DNA of 48,714 nucleotides from Streptococcus sp. HSISM1 (GTDB lineage Bacteria; Bacillota; Bacilli; Lactobacillales; Streptococcaceae): NCBI RefSeq assembly GCF_000448565.1, contig NZ_CM002128.1, positions 1,277,307 to 1,326,020 of the forward strand, read 5' to 3'. Shown piece by piece: positions 35,600 to 43,985 of this stretch (position 1 is its first letter; each line of letters starts with the position of its first letter). The notes under the pieces were generated by a model. It saw only the letters and a program-made list of their open reading frames with translations, ran no database searches and was not told where the DNA came from. The position numbers and the translations under genes were made by a program.

Positions 35600-36544
35600 A
35601 TGAAACAGGTCTTTTTATCGACAACGACTGAATTTAAGGAAATAGAGACGCTGGAACCCGGTAGCTGGATCAACCTTGTTAACCCTTCTCAAAGTGAATC
35701 GATGGAAATCGCCTCTGCTTTTAATATCGATATTGCAGACTTACGGGCACCACTCGATGCGGAAGAAATGTCCCGTATGACCATCGAAGACGAATACACC
35801 TTGATTATCGTAGACGTTCCCATCAAGGAAGAGCGGAACAATCAGACCTACTATGTCACCATCCCTTTGGGAATCATCCTAACAGAAGAGGCTATTATCA
35901 CGACTTGCTTGGAGAAATTGCCACTTCTCGATATCTTTATCAACCGACGCTTGCGGAATTTCTATACCTTTATGCGGTCGCGCTTTATCTTTCAGATCCT
36001 CTATCGCAACGCTGAACTCTACTTGTCTGCGCTTCGTACCTTGGATCGCAAAAGCGAGCAGATTGAAAGTCAATTGCACAAATCAACGCGTAATGAAGAG
36101 CTGATTGAGTTGATGGAGCTGGAGAAAACCATCGTCTACTTTAAGGCCTCTCTAAAAACCAATGAGCGCGTGATCAAGAAATTGACCAGTGCTACTAGTA
36201 ACATCAAGAAATACCTAGAAGACGAGGATCTGTTGGAAGATACCTTGATCGAAACCCAGCAGGCCATCGAGATGGCAGATATTTATGGAAATATCCTCCA
36301 CTCCATGACCGATACCTTCGCATCGATCATCTCCAACAACCAGAACAACATCATGAAGACCCTGGCCCTCGTTACCATTGTCATGTCCATTCCGACCATG
36401 ATCTTTTCGGCCTATGGGATGAACTTCAAGGACAATGAGCTTCCGCTCAATGGCGAACCCCATGCCTTCTGGCTGATCATTTTCATCGCCTTTGCCCTCA
36501 CTGGGTCTCTTGTCGTCTACCTCATCCATAAAAAATGGTTCTAA
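35600..36544 (+). CDS. corA: CorA-family divalent cation (magnesium) transporter
   Basis: The 314-residue protein has a large cytosolic N-terminal domain with long helices (residues about 140-250, coiled stalk) and two C-terminal membrane helices. The CorA filter motif GMN is present in IFSAYGMNFKDNELP. Members are pentameric Mg2+ or Co2+ channels. I chose the ATG at 35600, preceded by GGGGAGG; a frame open from 35567 has no ribosome binding site and starts in the promoter. It is followed by the DUF1129 gene 27 bases later, and they are probably cotranscribed. Confidence 0.93.
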   Translation: MKQVFLSTTTEFKEIETLEPGSWINLVNPSQSESMEIASAFNIDIADLRAPLDAEEMSRMTIEDEYTLIIVDVPIKEERNNQTYYVTIPLGIILTEEAIITTCLEKLPLLDIFINRRLRNFYTFMRSRFIFQILYRNAELYLSALRTLDRKSEQIESQLHKSTRNEELIELMELEKTIVYFKASLKTNERVIKKLTSATSNIKKYLEDEDLLEDTLIETQQAIEMADIYGNILHSMTDTFASIISNNQNNIMKTLALVTIVMSIPTMIFSAYGMNFKDNELPLNGEPHAFWLIIFIAFALTGSLVVYLIHKKWF

Positions 36545-36571
36545 CCAAACTTGTACATCAAAGGAGTAACT

Positions 36572-37249
36572 ATGTCTCACACCGACCTTCATCAACTTAG
36601 TAAGAAAAATCAAGAATTTATCCGGATCGCCAAACACCAATTGCTTGAAAACGGAAAGACAGAGGAAGAAGCAGAAAGCCTCATCCAAGAAATTCTTCCA
36701 GCTATCCATGAAAACCAAGGAAAAGGAATTCCGGCACGGACCCTTTTTGGAGCCCCAACTGTATGGGCGAACTCTTTCAGCGAGAAAGAACGCTATGAAA
36801 AAGAGCATCCGAAATTAAACGATGCTCCCTCTCTTATGATTTTGGATTCCTTCCTCTTTATCTTTGGTGTCTTTGCTGCGATTAGCGCCTTTATGAACTT
36901 GGTCGCACCGCATCGTACTGGCTATGGTTTGATCACCTTGATCCTTGGAAGTTTGACAGGGGCTTTGCTCTTGTATCTCATGTACTACTTCTTCTATCAG
37001 TATATGGATGGCACCAAAGATCGCAGTGAGCGTCCTTCTCTTTGGAAATCCATGCCGATTCTTGTTGGAGTCATGTTCCTTTGGGTCATTGTCTTGTCCT
37101 TTACTTCCTTACTCCCACAGGTTCTCAACCCAACTATTCCAGATGTCCTCGCCATCGTTTTAGGAGCTTTAGCACTTGTCCTTCGCTTCTACCTTAAGAA
37201 ACGCTTTAATATTAAAAGTTCGAGCACAGCACCCGCAACTCGACGCTAA
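36572..37249 (+). CDS. DUF1129-family membrane protein
   Basis: The 225-residue protein has an N-terminal soluble helical part (SHTDLHQLSKKNQEFIRIAKHQLLENGKTEEEAESL) with the GIPARTLFGAPTVWA segment, then five to six membrane helices (residues about 85-205), and a basic tail. This is the DUF1129 layout seen beside corA in streptococci. Function is unknown. The ribosome binding site is AAAGGAG, and a terminator follows directly. Confidence 0.85.
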   Translation: MSHTDLHQLSKKNQEFIRIAKHQLLENGKTEEEAESLIQEILPAIHENQGKGIPARTLFGAPTVWANSFSEKERYEKEHPKLNDAPSLMILDSFLFIFGVFAAISAFMNLVAPHRTGYGLITLILGSLTGALLLYLMYYFFYQYMDGTKDRSERPSLWKSMPILVGVMFLWVIVLSFTSLLPQVLNPTIPDVLAIVLGALALVLRFYLKKRFNIKSSSTAPATRR

Positions 37250-37253
37250 AAAG

Positions 37254-37280
37254 AAACGGATGAAGTTTTCATCCGTTTTT
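37254..37280. terminator. Terminator after the corA operon (bidirectional)
   Basis: AAACGGATGAA pairs with TTCATCCGTTT around a GTT loop, followed by T. It also serves the convergent GNAT gene. Confidence 0.92.
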
Positions 37281-37283
37281 GTT

Positions 37284-37805
37284 TTACTGTATTTCCCTGT
37301 TCAATCTTTTTGAAAAATAGAGGACTAAGTCATCATTGTTTTCACAAGAACTGTAAGGGGCCAAGGGGTGATCCCTAAACCAAACCCCAGATCCATCTGG
37401 GATATAGCCCCGTTTGACATACAGTCTTTGAGCTGGGCCATAACCCGAGTGTAAACCAACCCCTAAAGTAACAATCTCTGATAGTAGCCGGACTCTTTTT
37501 TCTGCCTCCTCTAAGAGTTGATTCCCAATCCCTCGATTTCTAAATGGTTTAAAAACATTAAAATCAGATAGTTCAGGATAGACTCCCACAAAAGGGCCGT
37601 GCTTGGCAGCAGGCAATATAGTGATATAGCCTGCCACAAATCCATCCGACTCAGCTACTAATACGTCCCTCTCTCTATTCTCCTGCTCCTGAAAATAGCT
37701 AGTCAAGATATCCTCTCTACCCGGCCACCCTTGGTGGATAAAAGCTTGAGAGATGTGCTCAATATCTGCCTTTATCATCCTCCTGATGATTACACCTTCC
37801 TTCAT
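37284..37805 (-). CDS. GNAT-family N-acetyltransferase
   Basis: The 173-residue protein has GNAT motifs VIIRRMIKADIEHISQAF (N-terminus), FVAGYITILPA, the CoA loop FKPFRNRGIGNQLLEEAEKR near residue 87 (R-N-R-G-I-G) and YVKRGYIPDG near residue 130. The substrate is unknown. The ribosome binding site is AAGGAGGG. An extended -10 (TG-C-TATAAT, 37835-37840) precedes it, after the tandem terminators that close the rpsR operon. Confidence 0.85.
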   Translation of the reverse strand: MKEGVIIRRMIKADIEHISQAFIHQGWPGREDILTSYFQEQENRERDVLVAESDGFVAGYITILPAAKHGPFVGVYPELSDFNVFKPFRNRGIGNQLLEEAEKRVRLLSEIVTLGVGLHSGYGPAQRLYVKRGYIPDGSGVWFRDHPLAPYSSCENNDDLVLYFSKRLNREIQ

Positions 37806-37834
37806 AGTTCCCTCCTTGATACCTTTCTCCCCTC

Positions 37835-37843
37835 ATTATAGCA
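37835..37843 (-). promoter_or_regulatory. GNAT gene extended -10 promoter
   Basis: TG-C-TATAAT on the minus strand, 30 bases before the start codon. The -35 is poor. Confidence 0.6.
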
Positions 37844-37917
37844 TAATCAGAGCTTGGGAAAGGTCAAAGAGCTTCACACGGACCTAACTCACTATCACAT
37901 TTCTATGCTCGCAAAAA

Positions 37918-38079
37918 AGATCCAAAAGGGTCTGAAAAAGAGGTCCACTGGACCTCAACTCGCTCTTACATTTCCAGGCTCGTGAAAAAAAGACCCGTTA
38001 GGGTCTTACTCGCTTTTTTATTTTCAAGCTCGTGAAAAAGAGGTCCCCCGGACCTGAAAAAAGACCCACCCGGGTCTTT
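37918..38079 (-). terminator. Five tandem terminators after rpsR
   Basis: Hairpins lie at 37918-37933 (AGATCC/GGGTCT), 37940-37956 (GAGGTCC/GGACCTC), 37991-38006 (AGACCC/GGGTCT), 38041-38055 (AGGTCC/GGACCT) and 38060-38079 (AAAGACCC/GGGTCTTT). Each is followed on the minus strand by five or more T. Between them recur CTCGC and GCTCGTGAAAAA, so the array arose by duplication of a 50-70 bp unit. The nearest hairpin abuts the rpsR stop codon. Confidence 0.85.
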
Positions 38080-38082
38080 TCT

Positions 38083-38322
38083 TTAATCTTCGTTTACGAA
38101 AGGCATCAAAGCCATTACGCGAGCGCGTTTGATAGCTGTTGTTACTTTACGTTGGTTCTTCGCTGAAGTTCCAGTTACACGACGAGGAAGGATTTTCCCA
38201 CGTTCTGAAACGAAACGGCTAAGAAGCTCAGTATCTTTGTAATCGACATATTCGATTTTGTTTGCTGCGATGTAATCAACTTTTTTACGGCGTTTGAATC
38301 CGCCACGACGTTGTTGAGCCAT
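38083..38322 (-). CDS. rpsR: 30S ribosomal protein S18
   Basis: The 79-residue protein carries the full S18 sequence ([22 protein letters not shown], then [19 protein letters not shown]). It pairs with S6 on the platform of the 30S subunit. It is the last gene of rpsF-ssb-rpsR. The four-cysteine zinc form is not present. Confidence 0.98.
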   Translation of the reverse strand: MAQQRRGGFKRRKKVDYIAANKIEYVDYKDTELLSRFVSERGKILPRRVTGTSAKNQRKVTTAIKRARVMALMPFVNED

Positions 38323-38363
38323 GTTTAATTCTCCTTTATAGTTTTAATTCGTTAAACCCATTC

Positions 38364-38861
38364 TTAGAATGGAAGATCGTCGTCTGAGATATCCATTGGA
38401 TTGGCTCCAAATGGATTTTCTTCACGACCAAAGTTTGGCGCTGCATTGCTTGGTTCAGATCCACCAAAGCTTGGGGTTGAGTTTCCAGCAAAACCACCGT
38501 TGCCTGATGAATAGCCACCACCTGCATGCCCTTCGCGTGCTGCACGGCTTTCCAATAGTTGGAAGCTATCTGCTACGACTTCAGTGACATAAACACGTTG
38601 ACCTTGCTGGTTTTCGTAATTACGTGTTTGAATGCGACCGGTAATCCCAATCAAAGCACCTTTCTTAGCCCAGTTGGCTAAGTTTTCTGCTTGCTGACGC
38701 CAGATCACACAGTTGATGAAATCGGCTTCGCGCTCTCCATTTTGACTCTTGAAGTTGCGGTTGACAGCTAAGCTGAAAGTAGCAACTGCTTGATTGCTTG
38801 GAGTGTAGCGAAGTTCAGCATCACGGGTCATACGACCGACAAGTACAACATTGTTAATCAT
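38364..38861 (-). CDS. ssb: Single-stranded DNA-binding protein
   Basis: The 165-residue protein has the OB fold ([20 protein letters not shown]...[33 protein letters not shown]), a glycine/serine/asparagine-rich linker and the acidic tail [10 protein letters not shown] that recruits repair and replication partners. Location between rpsF and rpsR marks it as the essential SsbA rather than the competence SsbB. Confidence 0.97.
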   Translation of the reverse strand: MINNVVLVGRMTRDAELRYTPSNQAVATFSLAVNRNFKSQNGEREADFINCVIWRQQAENLANWAKKGALIGITGRIQTRNYENQQGQRVYVTEVVADSFQLLESRAAREGHAGGGYSSGNGGFAGNSTPSFGGSEPSNAAPNFGREENPFGANPMDISDDDLPF

Positions 38862-38881
38862 AAGTCACCTCTGATGATTTC

Positions 38882-39172
38882 TTACGCGTCAACTTTTACG
38901 ATCATGTGACGAAGAATGTCACCGTTGATTTTTGAAAGACGGTCGAACTCGTTAAGAGCTACAGCGTCGTTCGCTTCAACGTTTACGATGTGGTAAAGTC
39001 CTTCACGGAAATCTTGGATTTCGTATGCAAGACGACGTTTTTCCCAGTCTTTTGATTCAACAACAGTTGCACCGTTGTCAGTCAAGATAGAATCGAAACG
39101 TGCTACCAAAGCGTTTTTAGCTTCTTCTTCAATGTTTGGACGAATAATATAAAGAATTTCGTATTTAGCCAT
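38882..39172 (-). CDS. rpsF: 30S ribosomal protein S6
   Basis: The 96-residue protein matches S6 ([44 protein letters not shown]). I chose the ATG at 39172 with AGGAGG nine bases upstream; the frame open to 39217 would begin within the mRNA leader. It is the first gene of the rpsF-ssb-rpsR operon, which is probably controlled by S6:S18 binding to the leader. Confidence 0.97.
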   Translation of the reverse strand: MAKYEILYIIRPNIEEEAKNALVARFDSILTDNGATVVESKDWEKRRLAYEIQDFREGLYHIVNVEANDAVALNEFDRLSKINGDILRHMIVKVDA

Positions 39173-39276
39173 TGATAATGTTCCTCCTTTTGGACTAATG
39201 ACCCCCTGTCTTTGCAAGGGGTAAGTGAGGTTTACTCACAAGAAACTATTATACCAGACTTTTCGAACAAAGGCAA
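39173..39276 (-). promoter_or_regulatory. rpsF promoter and structured leader
   Basis: TTGCCT (39271-39276), 17 bp, TATAAT (39248-39253) with an extended TGG. The 68-base leader forms GTGAG/CTCAC (39225-39239) and CCCCT/AGGGG (39201-39222), just before the AGGAGG. The position fits the S6:S18-binding autoregulatory leader of this operon in other bacteria, but I cannot verify the conserved CCG element. Confidence 0.6.
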
Positions 39277-39402
39277 GAATTATCTTTAGGATTTAAAAAA
39301 TGATTCTAGACGCCCCCTTCGAGAAAAAAGAAAGAAATGTCCTAAAAAATGACATTTTATGGTAGAAACTATCCCCACTCTTCCTCTCCTTTCCTTAAAG
39401 AA

Positions 39403-39416
39403 AACTGATATCAGTT
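39403..39416. promoter_or_regulatory. Perfect 14-bp palindrome upstream of the GT2-GtrA operon
   Basis: AACTGATATCAGTT, followed by AGCTTTAAGCT (11-bp palindrome) and a TATACT -10 candidate near 39439. The rest of the gap between rpsF and the operon (39277-39402) holds only a weak AAATGTC/GACATTT hairpin. Confidence 0.4.
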
Positions 39417-39475
39417 AGCTTTAAGCTTGAGTCTTTATACTAGCTACAACAAATCTCAAGAAACGAGGAACGATT

Positions 39476-40528
39476 ATGAATTATCTTATCATCCCCGCCT
39501 ATCAACCAGATCTGAATCTTGTCAAACTGGTTCGCTTGGTCCACGCTAAGAGCGATCTCCACATCATCGTTGTCGACGATGGGAGTGACGCTGACAAGAA
39601 AGTGATCTTTGACAAATTAGAGGGTCTTGCGACAGTTCTGACCCATGAGCACAACCAAGGAAAAGGGCAAGCTCTCAAGACTGCTTATGCCTACATCCTA
39701 GAAAGAGGTACCTATGGAAGCATTGTTACAGCTGATGCAGACGGTCAGCACAAAATTTGGGATATTTTCAGGGTTGTTAACCAATCTCAAGAGCATCCTG
39801 GAACACTTATTCTAGGAGCACGCGCCTTCTCTGGAAAAGTTCCTTTGCGTTCTGCCTTCGGGAATAAATTGACCCGCTTTCTCTTCAAACAACAAACCGG
39901 AGTGGCGGTCAGCGATACCCAAACGGGCTTACGGGCTTTCACTACGAATCTCTTGCCTTTCATGCTTGAGGTTGAAGGACAGCGTTATGAATATGAAATG
40001 AATGTTCTGCTCGCAGCAAGCAAGTCCTTCCCCATCGTGGAAGTTCCCATCGAGACGGTCTACATCAATGACAACGAAGGCTCCCACTTCCGACCTATTC
40101 GAGATGGCCTCATGATCTACAAGGACATGTTCAAGTTTGCCCTCTCCTCTCTGAGTAGTTTTATCGTTGACTATCTGGTCTACGCCTTCTTCCTTTTCGT
40201 GATGATGGCCGTGCCCATTAGTCTGCGTATTCTCCTAGCGAATGGGATCGCTCGTGTGACGAGTTCCATCTTTAACTACTCGACCAATAAGCACCTGGTC
40301 TTTAAGAATAAAGATAGTGTCGCTAAAACTGGAAGTGGCTACTTTGGTCTAGCTCTTGGCCTCTTTATTCTCGATACGCTCTTGATTCGACTCTTCTATA
40401 CTGCTTTCGGGCTCAATCTCCTGATCAGTAAGATTGTCGTCGGCTTCCTCCTCTTTCTGGTCTCATGGGTGATCCAGAAAAAAGTGATCTTCAAAGAAAG
40501 GACTGCTCCCCACCATGAAATTCTTTAA
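39476..40528 (+). CDS. GT2 glycosyltransferase fused to a GtrA-type membrane domain
   Basis: The 350-residue protein has an N-terminal GT-A glycosyltransferase (residues about 1-215: IIPAYQPDLNLVKLV, VVDDGSDAD nucleotide site, TADADGQH metal site, SDTQTGLRAF acceptor motif). This is joined to a GtrA-like domain of four membrane helices (residues about 220-345). Free-standing GtrA proteins are thought to flip polyprenyl-phosphate-linked sugars, so the fusion suggests making and moving a lipid-linked sugar for decorating a surface polymer. The product and acceptor are unknown. It overlaps the next gene by 14 bases. Confidence 0.88.
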   Translation: MNYLIIPAYQPDLNLVKLVRLVHAKSDLHIIVVDDGSDADKKVIFDKLEGLATVLTHEHNQGKGQALKTAYAYILERGTYGSIVTADADGQHKIWDIFRVVNQSQEHPGTLILGARAFSGKVPLRSAFGNKLTRFLFKQQTGVAVSDTQTGLRAFTTNLLPFMLEVEGQRYEYEMNVLLAASKSFPIVEVPIETVYINDNEGSHFRPIRDGLMIYKDMFKFALSSLSSFIVDYLVYAFFLFVMMAVPISLRILLANGIARVTSSIFNYSTNKHLVFKNKDSVAKTGSGYFGLALGLFILDTLLIRLFYTAFGLNLLISKIVVGFLLFLVSWVIQKKVIFKERTAPHHEIL

Positions 40529-41417
40529 AAAATCCTACACCTATGCTGCCTGCTTTGGCCTTCTTTTGACCAGCAGTTTTAGCTACTCGATGCTCAAGAC
40601 CTTTGTCTTATCTGATGCCATCCAAACCGTAAAAGCTACGACTACGGACACCAAGGCAGCCAAAAAAGCAGCTGCATCGGCTACAACGACTGATACTAGC
40701 TATTCAGATGACAATATCCAGGTGAGCCTAACAGAAAAAACGGTTGAAAATACCCAGGTTTACATCGCAGATATCACAGTCAGCTCATCTGACTACCTCA
40801 AAACAGCCTTTGCACAAAATACTTACGGAACCAACGTGACTGCTAAGACCTCTGTCACAGCCGCCAACAACAGTGCCATTCTGGCAGTGAATGGTGACTA
40901 TTACGGGGCTAACAGTACAGGATACGTCATCCGAAATGGAGTGGTCTACCGCGATACCGTTCGGGAAGATTCAAGCAATGGGGACCTAGCCATTTACAAG
41001 GATGGATCCTTCAAAATTATCTACGAAGATGAGATCTCTGCGGATCAATTGGTCAAGGACGGGGTCGTCAATCTCCTCGCTTTCGGTCCTTCCTTAGTTG
41101 AAAATGGAGAAATTACCGTCGATACCAACTCAGAGGTCGGGCAATCTATGGCATCCAACCCACGGACAGCGATTGGGATCATCGATGAAAACCACTACAT
41201 TATCGTCGTGTCAGACGGACGGACTTCAGAAAGTGAAGGGCTTTCTCTCTACCAATTAGCGGAAGTGATGAAATCGTATGGCGTTAAAACAGCCTACAAC
41301 CTGGATGGGGGTGGATCTTCTACCCTTTACTTCAATGGCCAAGTCATTAACAAACCAACAACAAATGGTACTATCTCAGAAAGGGCGGTGAGTGACATTG
41401 TCTACATCGGTTACTAA
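40515..41417 (+). CDS. Secreted phosphodiester glycosidase (NAGPA domain) protein
   Basis: The 300-residue protein starts with a membrane anchor or signal (MKFFKKSYTYAACFGLLLTSSFSYSMLKTF). A low-complexity Ala/Thr/Lys linker follows, then a NAGPA-type domain (LAVNGDYYG near residue 117, then GFVIRNGV-like GYVIRNGVVYRDT, LLAFGPSLVENG near 200, ASNPRTAIGIIDENHYIIVVSDGR near 220 and YNLDGGGSSTLYFNG near 260). Related enzymes remove GlcNAc or similar sugars from phosphodiesters, and bacterial members are linked to exopolysaccharide or wall polymer processing. It is coupled to the glycosyltransferase gene by overlap. Confidence 0.85.
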   Translation: MKFFKKSYTYAACFGLLLTSSFSYSMLKTFVLSDAIQTVKATTTDTKAAKKAAASATTTDTSYSDDNIQVSLTEKTVENTQVYIADITVSSSDYLKTAFAQNTYGTNVTAKTSVTAANNSAILAVNGDYYGANSTGYVIRNGVVYRDTVREDSSNGDLAIYKDGSFKIIYEDEISADQLVKDGVVNLLAFGPSLVENGEITVDTNSEVGQSMASNPRTAIGIIDENHYIIVVSDGRTSESEGLSLYQLAEVMKSYGVKTAYNLDGGGSSTLYFNGQVINKPTTNGTISERAVSDIVYIGY

Positions 41418-41531
41418 TCCTATTAAACAACGGTTGAAAAAACGATTCTCTGGTACACTCTGATTTCAGCTTTCTTCTTTTTCGGAAGTCGCATCTATGA
41501 ACACTTTAGTTTTGGCGAAACCTCTGCCTTC
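41392..41531 (+). other. Native 5' part of the small membrane protein gene, out of frame by one base
   Basis: A GTG at 41392 with AAGGG six bases upstream starts MTLSTSVTNPIKQRLKK, then the frame breaks in the A6 tract at 41437-41442. One added A joins it to TILWYTLISAFFFFGSRIYE and on to the ATG at 41532. The overlap with the previous gene (26 bases) fits the coupling seen within this operon. Confidence 0.6.
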
Positions 41532-41804
41532 ATGCACTACCTCTTCTTGATTCCTTTGATCGGTGGCGCCCTACTAGTGCTTCTACAGTTGATGGTGAAA
41601 GGCCTCTCTCGCCTGAGTCTCAATCTTTGGAATTCAGGAGTGGCTACGCTAACAGCCGGAGCCCTCTACCGAGGGATTGTCAACCTCTCTGGTCGATCTA
41701 CCACAATGGATCAACCCTATTATTACCTTGGAGTCGCCTTTCTAGCACTAGCTCTGATCAGCCTCTTCTTTGTCCGCAGTGTCTGGGTGGAGAAAACAGC
41801 CTAA
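41532..41804 (+). CDS. Small membrane protein, third gene of the GT2-GtrA operon
   Basis: As sequenced the frame from the ATG at 41532 encodes 90 residues, mainly three hydrophobic helices (HYLFLIPLIGGALLVLLQL, LWNSGVATLTAGALYRGI, YYLGVAFLALALISLFFV). No ribosome binding site precedes this ATG. The same frame is open upstream to 41427 and encodes a plausible first membrane helix, so the native protein probably begins at the GTG at 41392 and is about 137 residues long with four helices. I do not recognise a named family. Its place suggests a partner of the glycosyltransferase or flippase. Confidence 0.65.
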   Translation: MHYLFLIPLIGGALLVLLQLMVKGLSRLSLNLWNSGVATLTAGALYRGIVNLSGRSTTMDQPYYYLGVAFLALALISLFFVRSVWVEKTA

Positions 41805-41808
41805 GATC

Positions 41809-41844
41809 AAAAACGTCCGTTTCTTTATAGAACGGACGTTTTTT
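41809..41844. terminator. Bidirectional terminator
   Basis: AAAAACGTCCGTT pairs with AACGGACGTTTTT (41809-41821 with 41831-41843). It ends the operon to the left and the 5'-nucleotidase gene to the right. Confidence 0.93.
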
Positions 41845-41868
41845 AGGGTAAGTTAACGGATGAAGAAC

Positions 41869-43985
41869 TTAGCCTTCGCGTTTTTTGCTGGCTACAAAGC
41901 CTGCTAAAGCTAGTGAGGTCATGCCAAAAAGGCTAAGGACGGTTGAAGCCAATTCTTCTTGACCTGTTTTTGGAAGACCAGTTGCTGGTGTAGCAGCTAC
42001 TTCTGCTTGACCACCCGTATGATAAGTGACAGCGACTGGTTTGTTTGTTGCCACTTCTTTTGTTTCGATTGCAGCTGGTTGAGCTGGAGTTACTGGGCCT
42101 TCAGGTTGTGGAGTTGGGGTAGTTGGGGTAGCAGGAGTTACTGGAGTTACAGGATGAACTGGATTTACAGGACTTACTGGATCAACTGGCGCTGGCTGTG
42201 GTTGTGGAGTTGGTTGTGGGGTTGGTTGTGGTTCTGGAGTAGGTGTTTCTTCTTCCACTTTTTCCACAAAGGTCTTGTTGCCCAAGATTGAAGCAGACAA
42301 CTTCTTCCCTGCCTTATTCACATCTTCGATGTATTGGATAAAGACTTCAGTATCTGGATTAATCGCACCGATCAATTTTGTATCGCGGAAGACTGAGAAG
42401 CCATCTCCGCCACCATACAAGAAGTCGTTGATAATCGCCTTGTAGGTCTTGTTGCGATCAATTTCGGTTCCGTCTGCCTTGTAAGCTTTCACGACCTTAT
42501 ATGGATTTTCTTCTGTTGCATCGGCTGGTTTCGTATAGGTGTACTTGATCCCTGCCATTTGCAAGAAGTAAAGTTCTTTCTCATCATATTGTTGATCCAA
42601 AGCTTTGTAGATTTGGTCCCCAGTGATTTCTACTACTTGGAGGATATTTCCAAATGGTTGCACCGCTTGAGCTGCACCCCAAGTGACTGTTCCGTCTGGT
42701 TTCACCACGAGATCTGCACGGATTCCTCCATTATTGGTGAAGGCAAAGTCAACATCTGGATAACCTGATTTTTTGGCAATATCTAGTTGCGCTGCTGTGA
42801 CCAAATCTCCAACAGCACTTTCTTTTTGCGCATTCAATTCACGGGTAATATTTTCAGCTTTTTCTGCTGTACCGATTTTTGCTTCTGTTACTTTTTTAAC
42901 CGTCGCATTGGCATCATCGATGATCGCTTGAACCTTGGCATCTTTTGCTTTGCCTTTCGATGGATCTACCGCAATAATTTTAGCAGTTGGAGCTTTGACA
43001 AAGTCAGCTGTATCCGTATCTAGGACCCCACGGACATCAGAGTAGGCTTTCCCTTGAGACGTACCTTGAACGATCAAGGTATTTCCGACCATTCCATTTG
43101 TATATTGGTGGTTATGACCTGCAAATACGATATCCACTGAGTTTTCAGGATAGATTTGATTTAATTTTTTGATCATGTCTGCAGCCGGACCTTCTGCTAC
43201 ACCGTTTTTGCTGGTAGCAGCAACGTGGGCCAAGACAGCGATAGCATGAACCCCTTGGTCATTTAATTCACGCGCATATTTGGCAATCGATTCTGCTTCA
43301 TCCAAAACCCGGTATTGTTCATGATTTTTACGCAAGACAAGATTTGGGAATTCTGTCGTAACAACCCCGATAAATCCGACCTTAACAGTCTTGTCATTGA
43401 CTGGGATTTCTTTGATGGTATAAGGTTTCCAGTCAAATGGGATTTTGTTGGTATCCTTGTCGACCAAGTTGGCAATCACGACTTCTTGTTTAGAAGCTTC
43501 ATGAGGATACTCATCGACGATCTTGTTGAATTGACCAGGTGTTGGGGCTTCCCCCTTCATGATCCGGTTGAATTCACCAAGTCCTTCGTCAAACTCGTGA
43601 TTACCAAGGGTTCCGTATTCAAAGTTCATTTCATTGAAGACTTTTACAGTTGGTTCATCTTGAAGGAGGGCAGAGTTAGCTGGACTAGCGCCGACCATAT
43701 CTCCCGCTTGCACACGGATGCTGGCATTAGGCGTTCCTGCATTCTCCGTTTCAAAGTCTTTTTGCGAATCGTTCAAATAGGTTGCCAAAAGTGGGGCTGT
43801 TCCTGCATTTTTCACAGTTTCGCCTTCTAAACGAGCTGTCCCTGTTTGTTCCAAGGCACCGTGGAAGTCATTGACGCCCATGAACTGCACAGGCAATTCG
43901 TCTGCAAAAACGCTATTGATCGCAAAAACACTAAGACCTGCAGCGACCGCTAGGATACTGCTTTTCAAGATAATTTTTTCTTCAT
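41869..43985 (-). CDS. Cell-wall-anchored 5'-nucleotidase (5' end frameshifted)
   Basis: The protein has an N-terminal signal (IILKSSILAVAAGLSVFA...SVFA), a metallophosphatase domain (FMGVNDFHGALE, GTLGNHEFDEG, VFAGHNHQYT) and a 5'-nucleotidase C-terminal domain (TNNGGIRADLV, YGGGDGFSVF). A Pro-rich spacer of about 70 residues (PTPQPTPQPQPAP and VTPATPTTPTPQ) and the sortase signal LPKTG with hydrophobic helix and KKREG follow. Such enzymes (Nt5e, S5nA) make adenosine from extracellular AMP and help immune evasion. The ATG with GGAG is at 43985 but leads to a stop after six codons. One more A in the A6 tract at 43974-43979 gives MKKKIILKSS in frame. The longer open frame to 44067 starts inside the -10 box. 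Confidence 0.88.

Noticed and set aside
36215-36808. 197-residue frame antisense to corA and the DUF1129 gene
   Set aside because: It is a shadow of coding DNA, with no ribosome binding site and no recognisable domain.
39173-39217. Longer S6 protein starting at 39217
   Set aside because: The region is the mRNA leader with hairpins. S6 homology begins at MAKYEIL, with AGGAGG in front.
43315-43830. 171-residue frame antisense to the 5'-nucleotidase
   Set aside because: Antisense shadow of a strongly supported gene.
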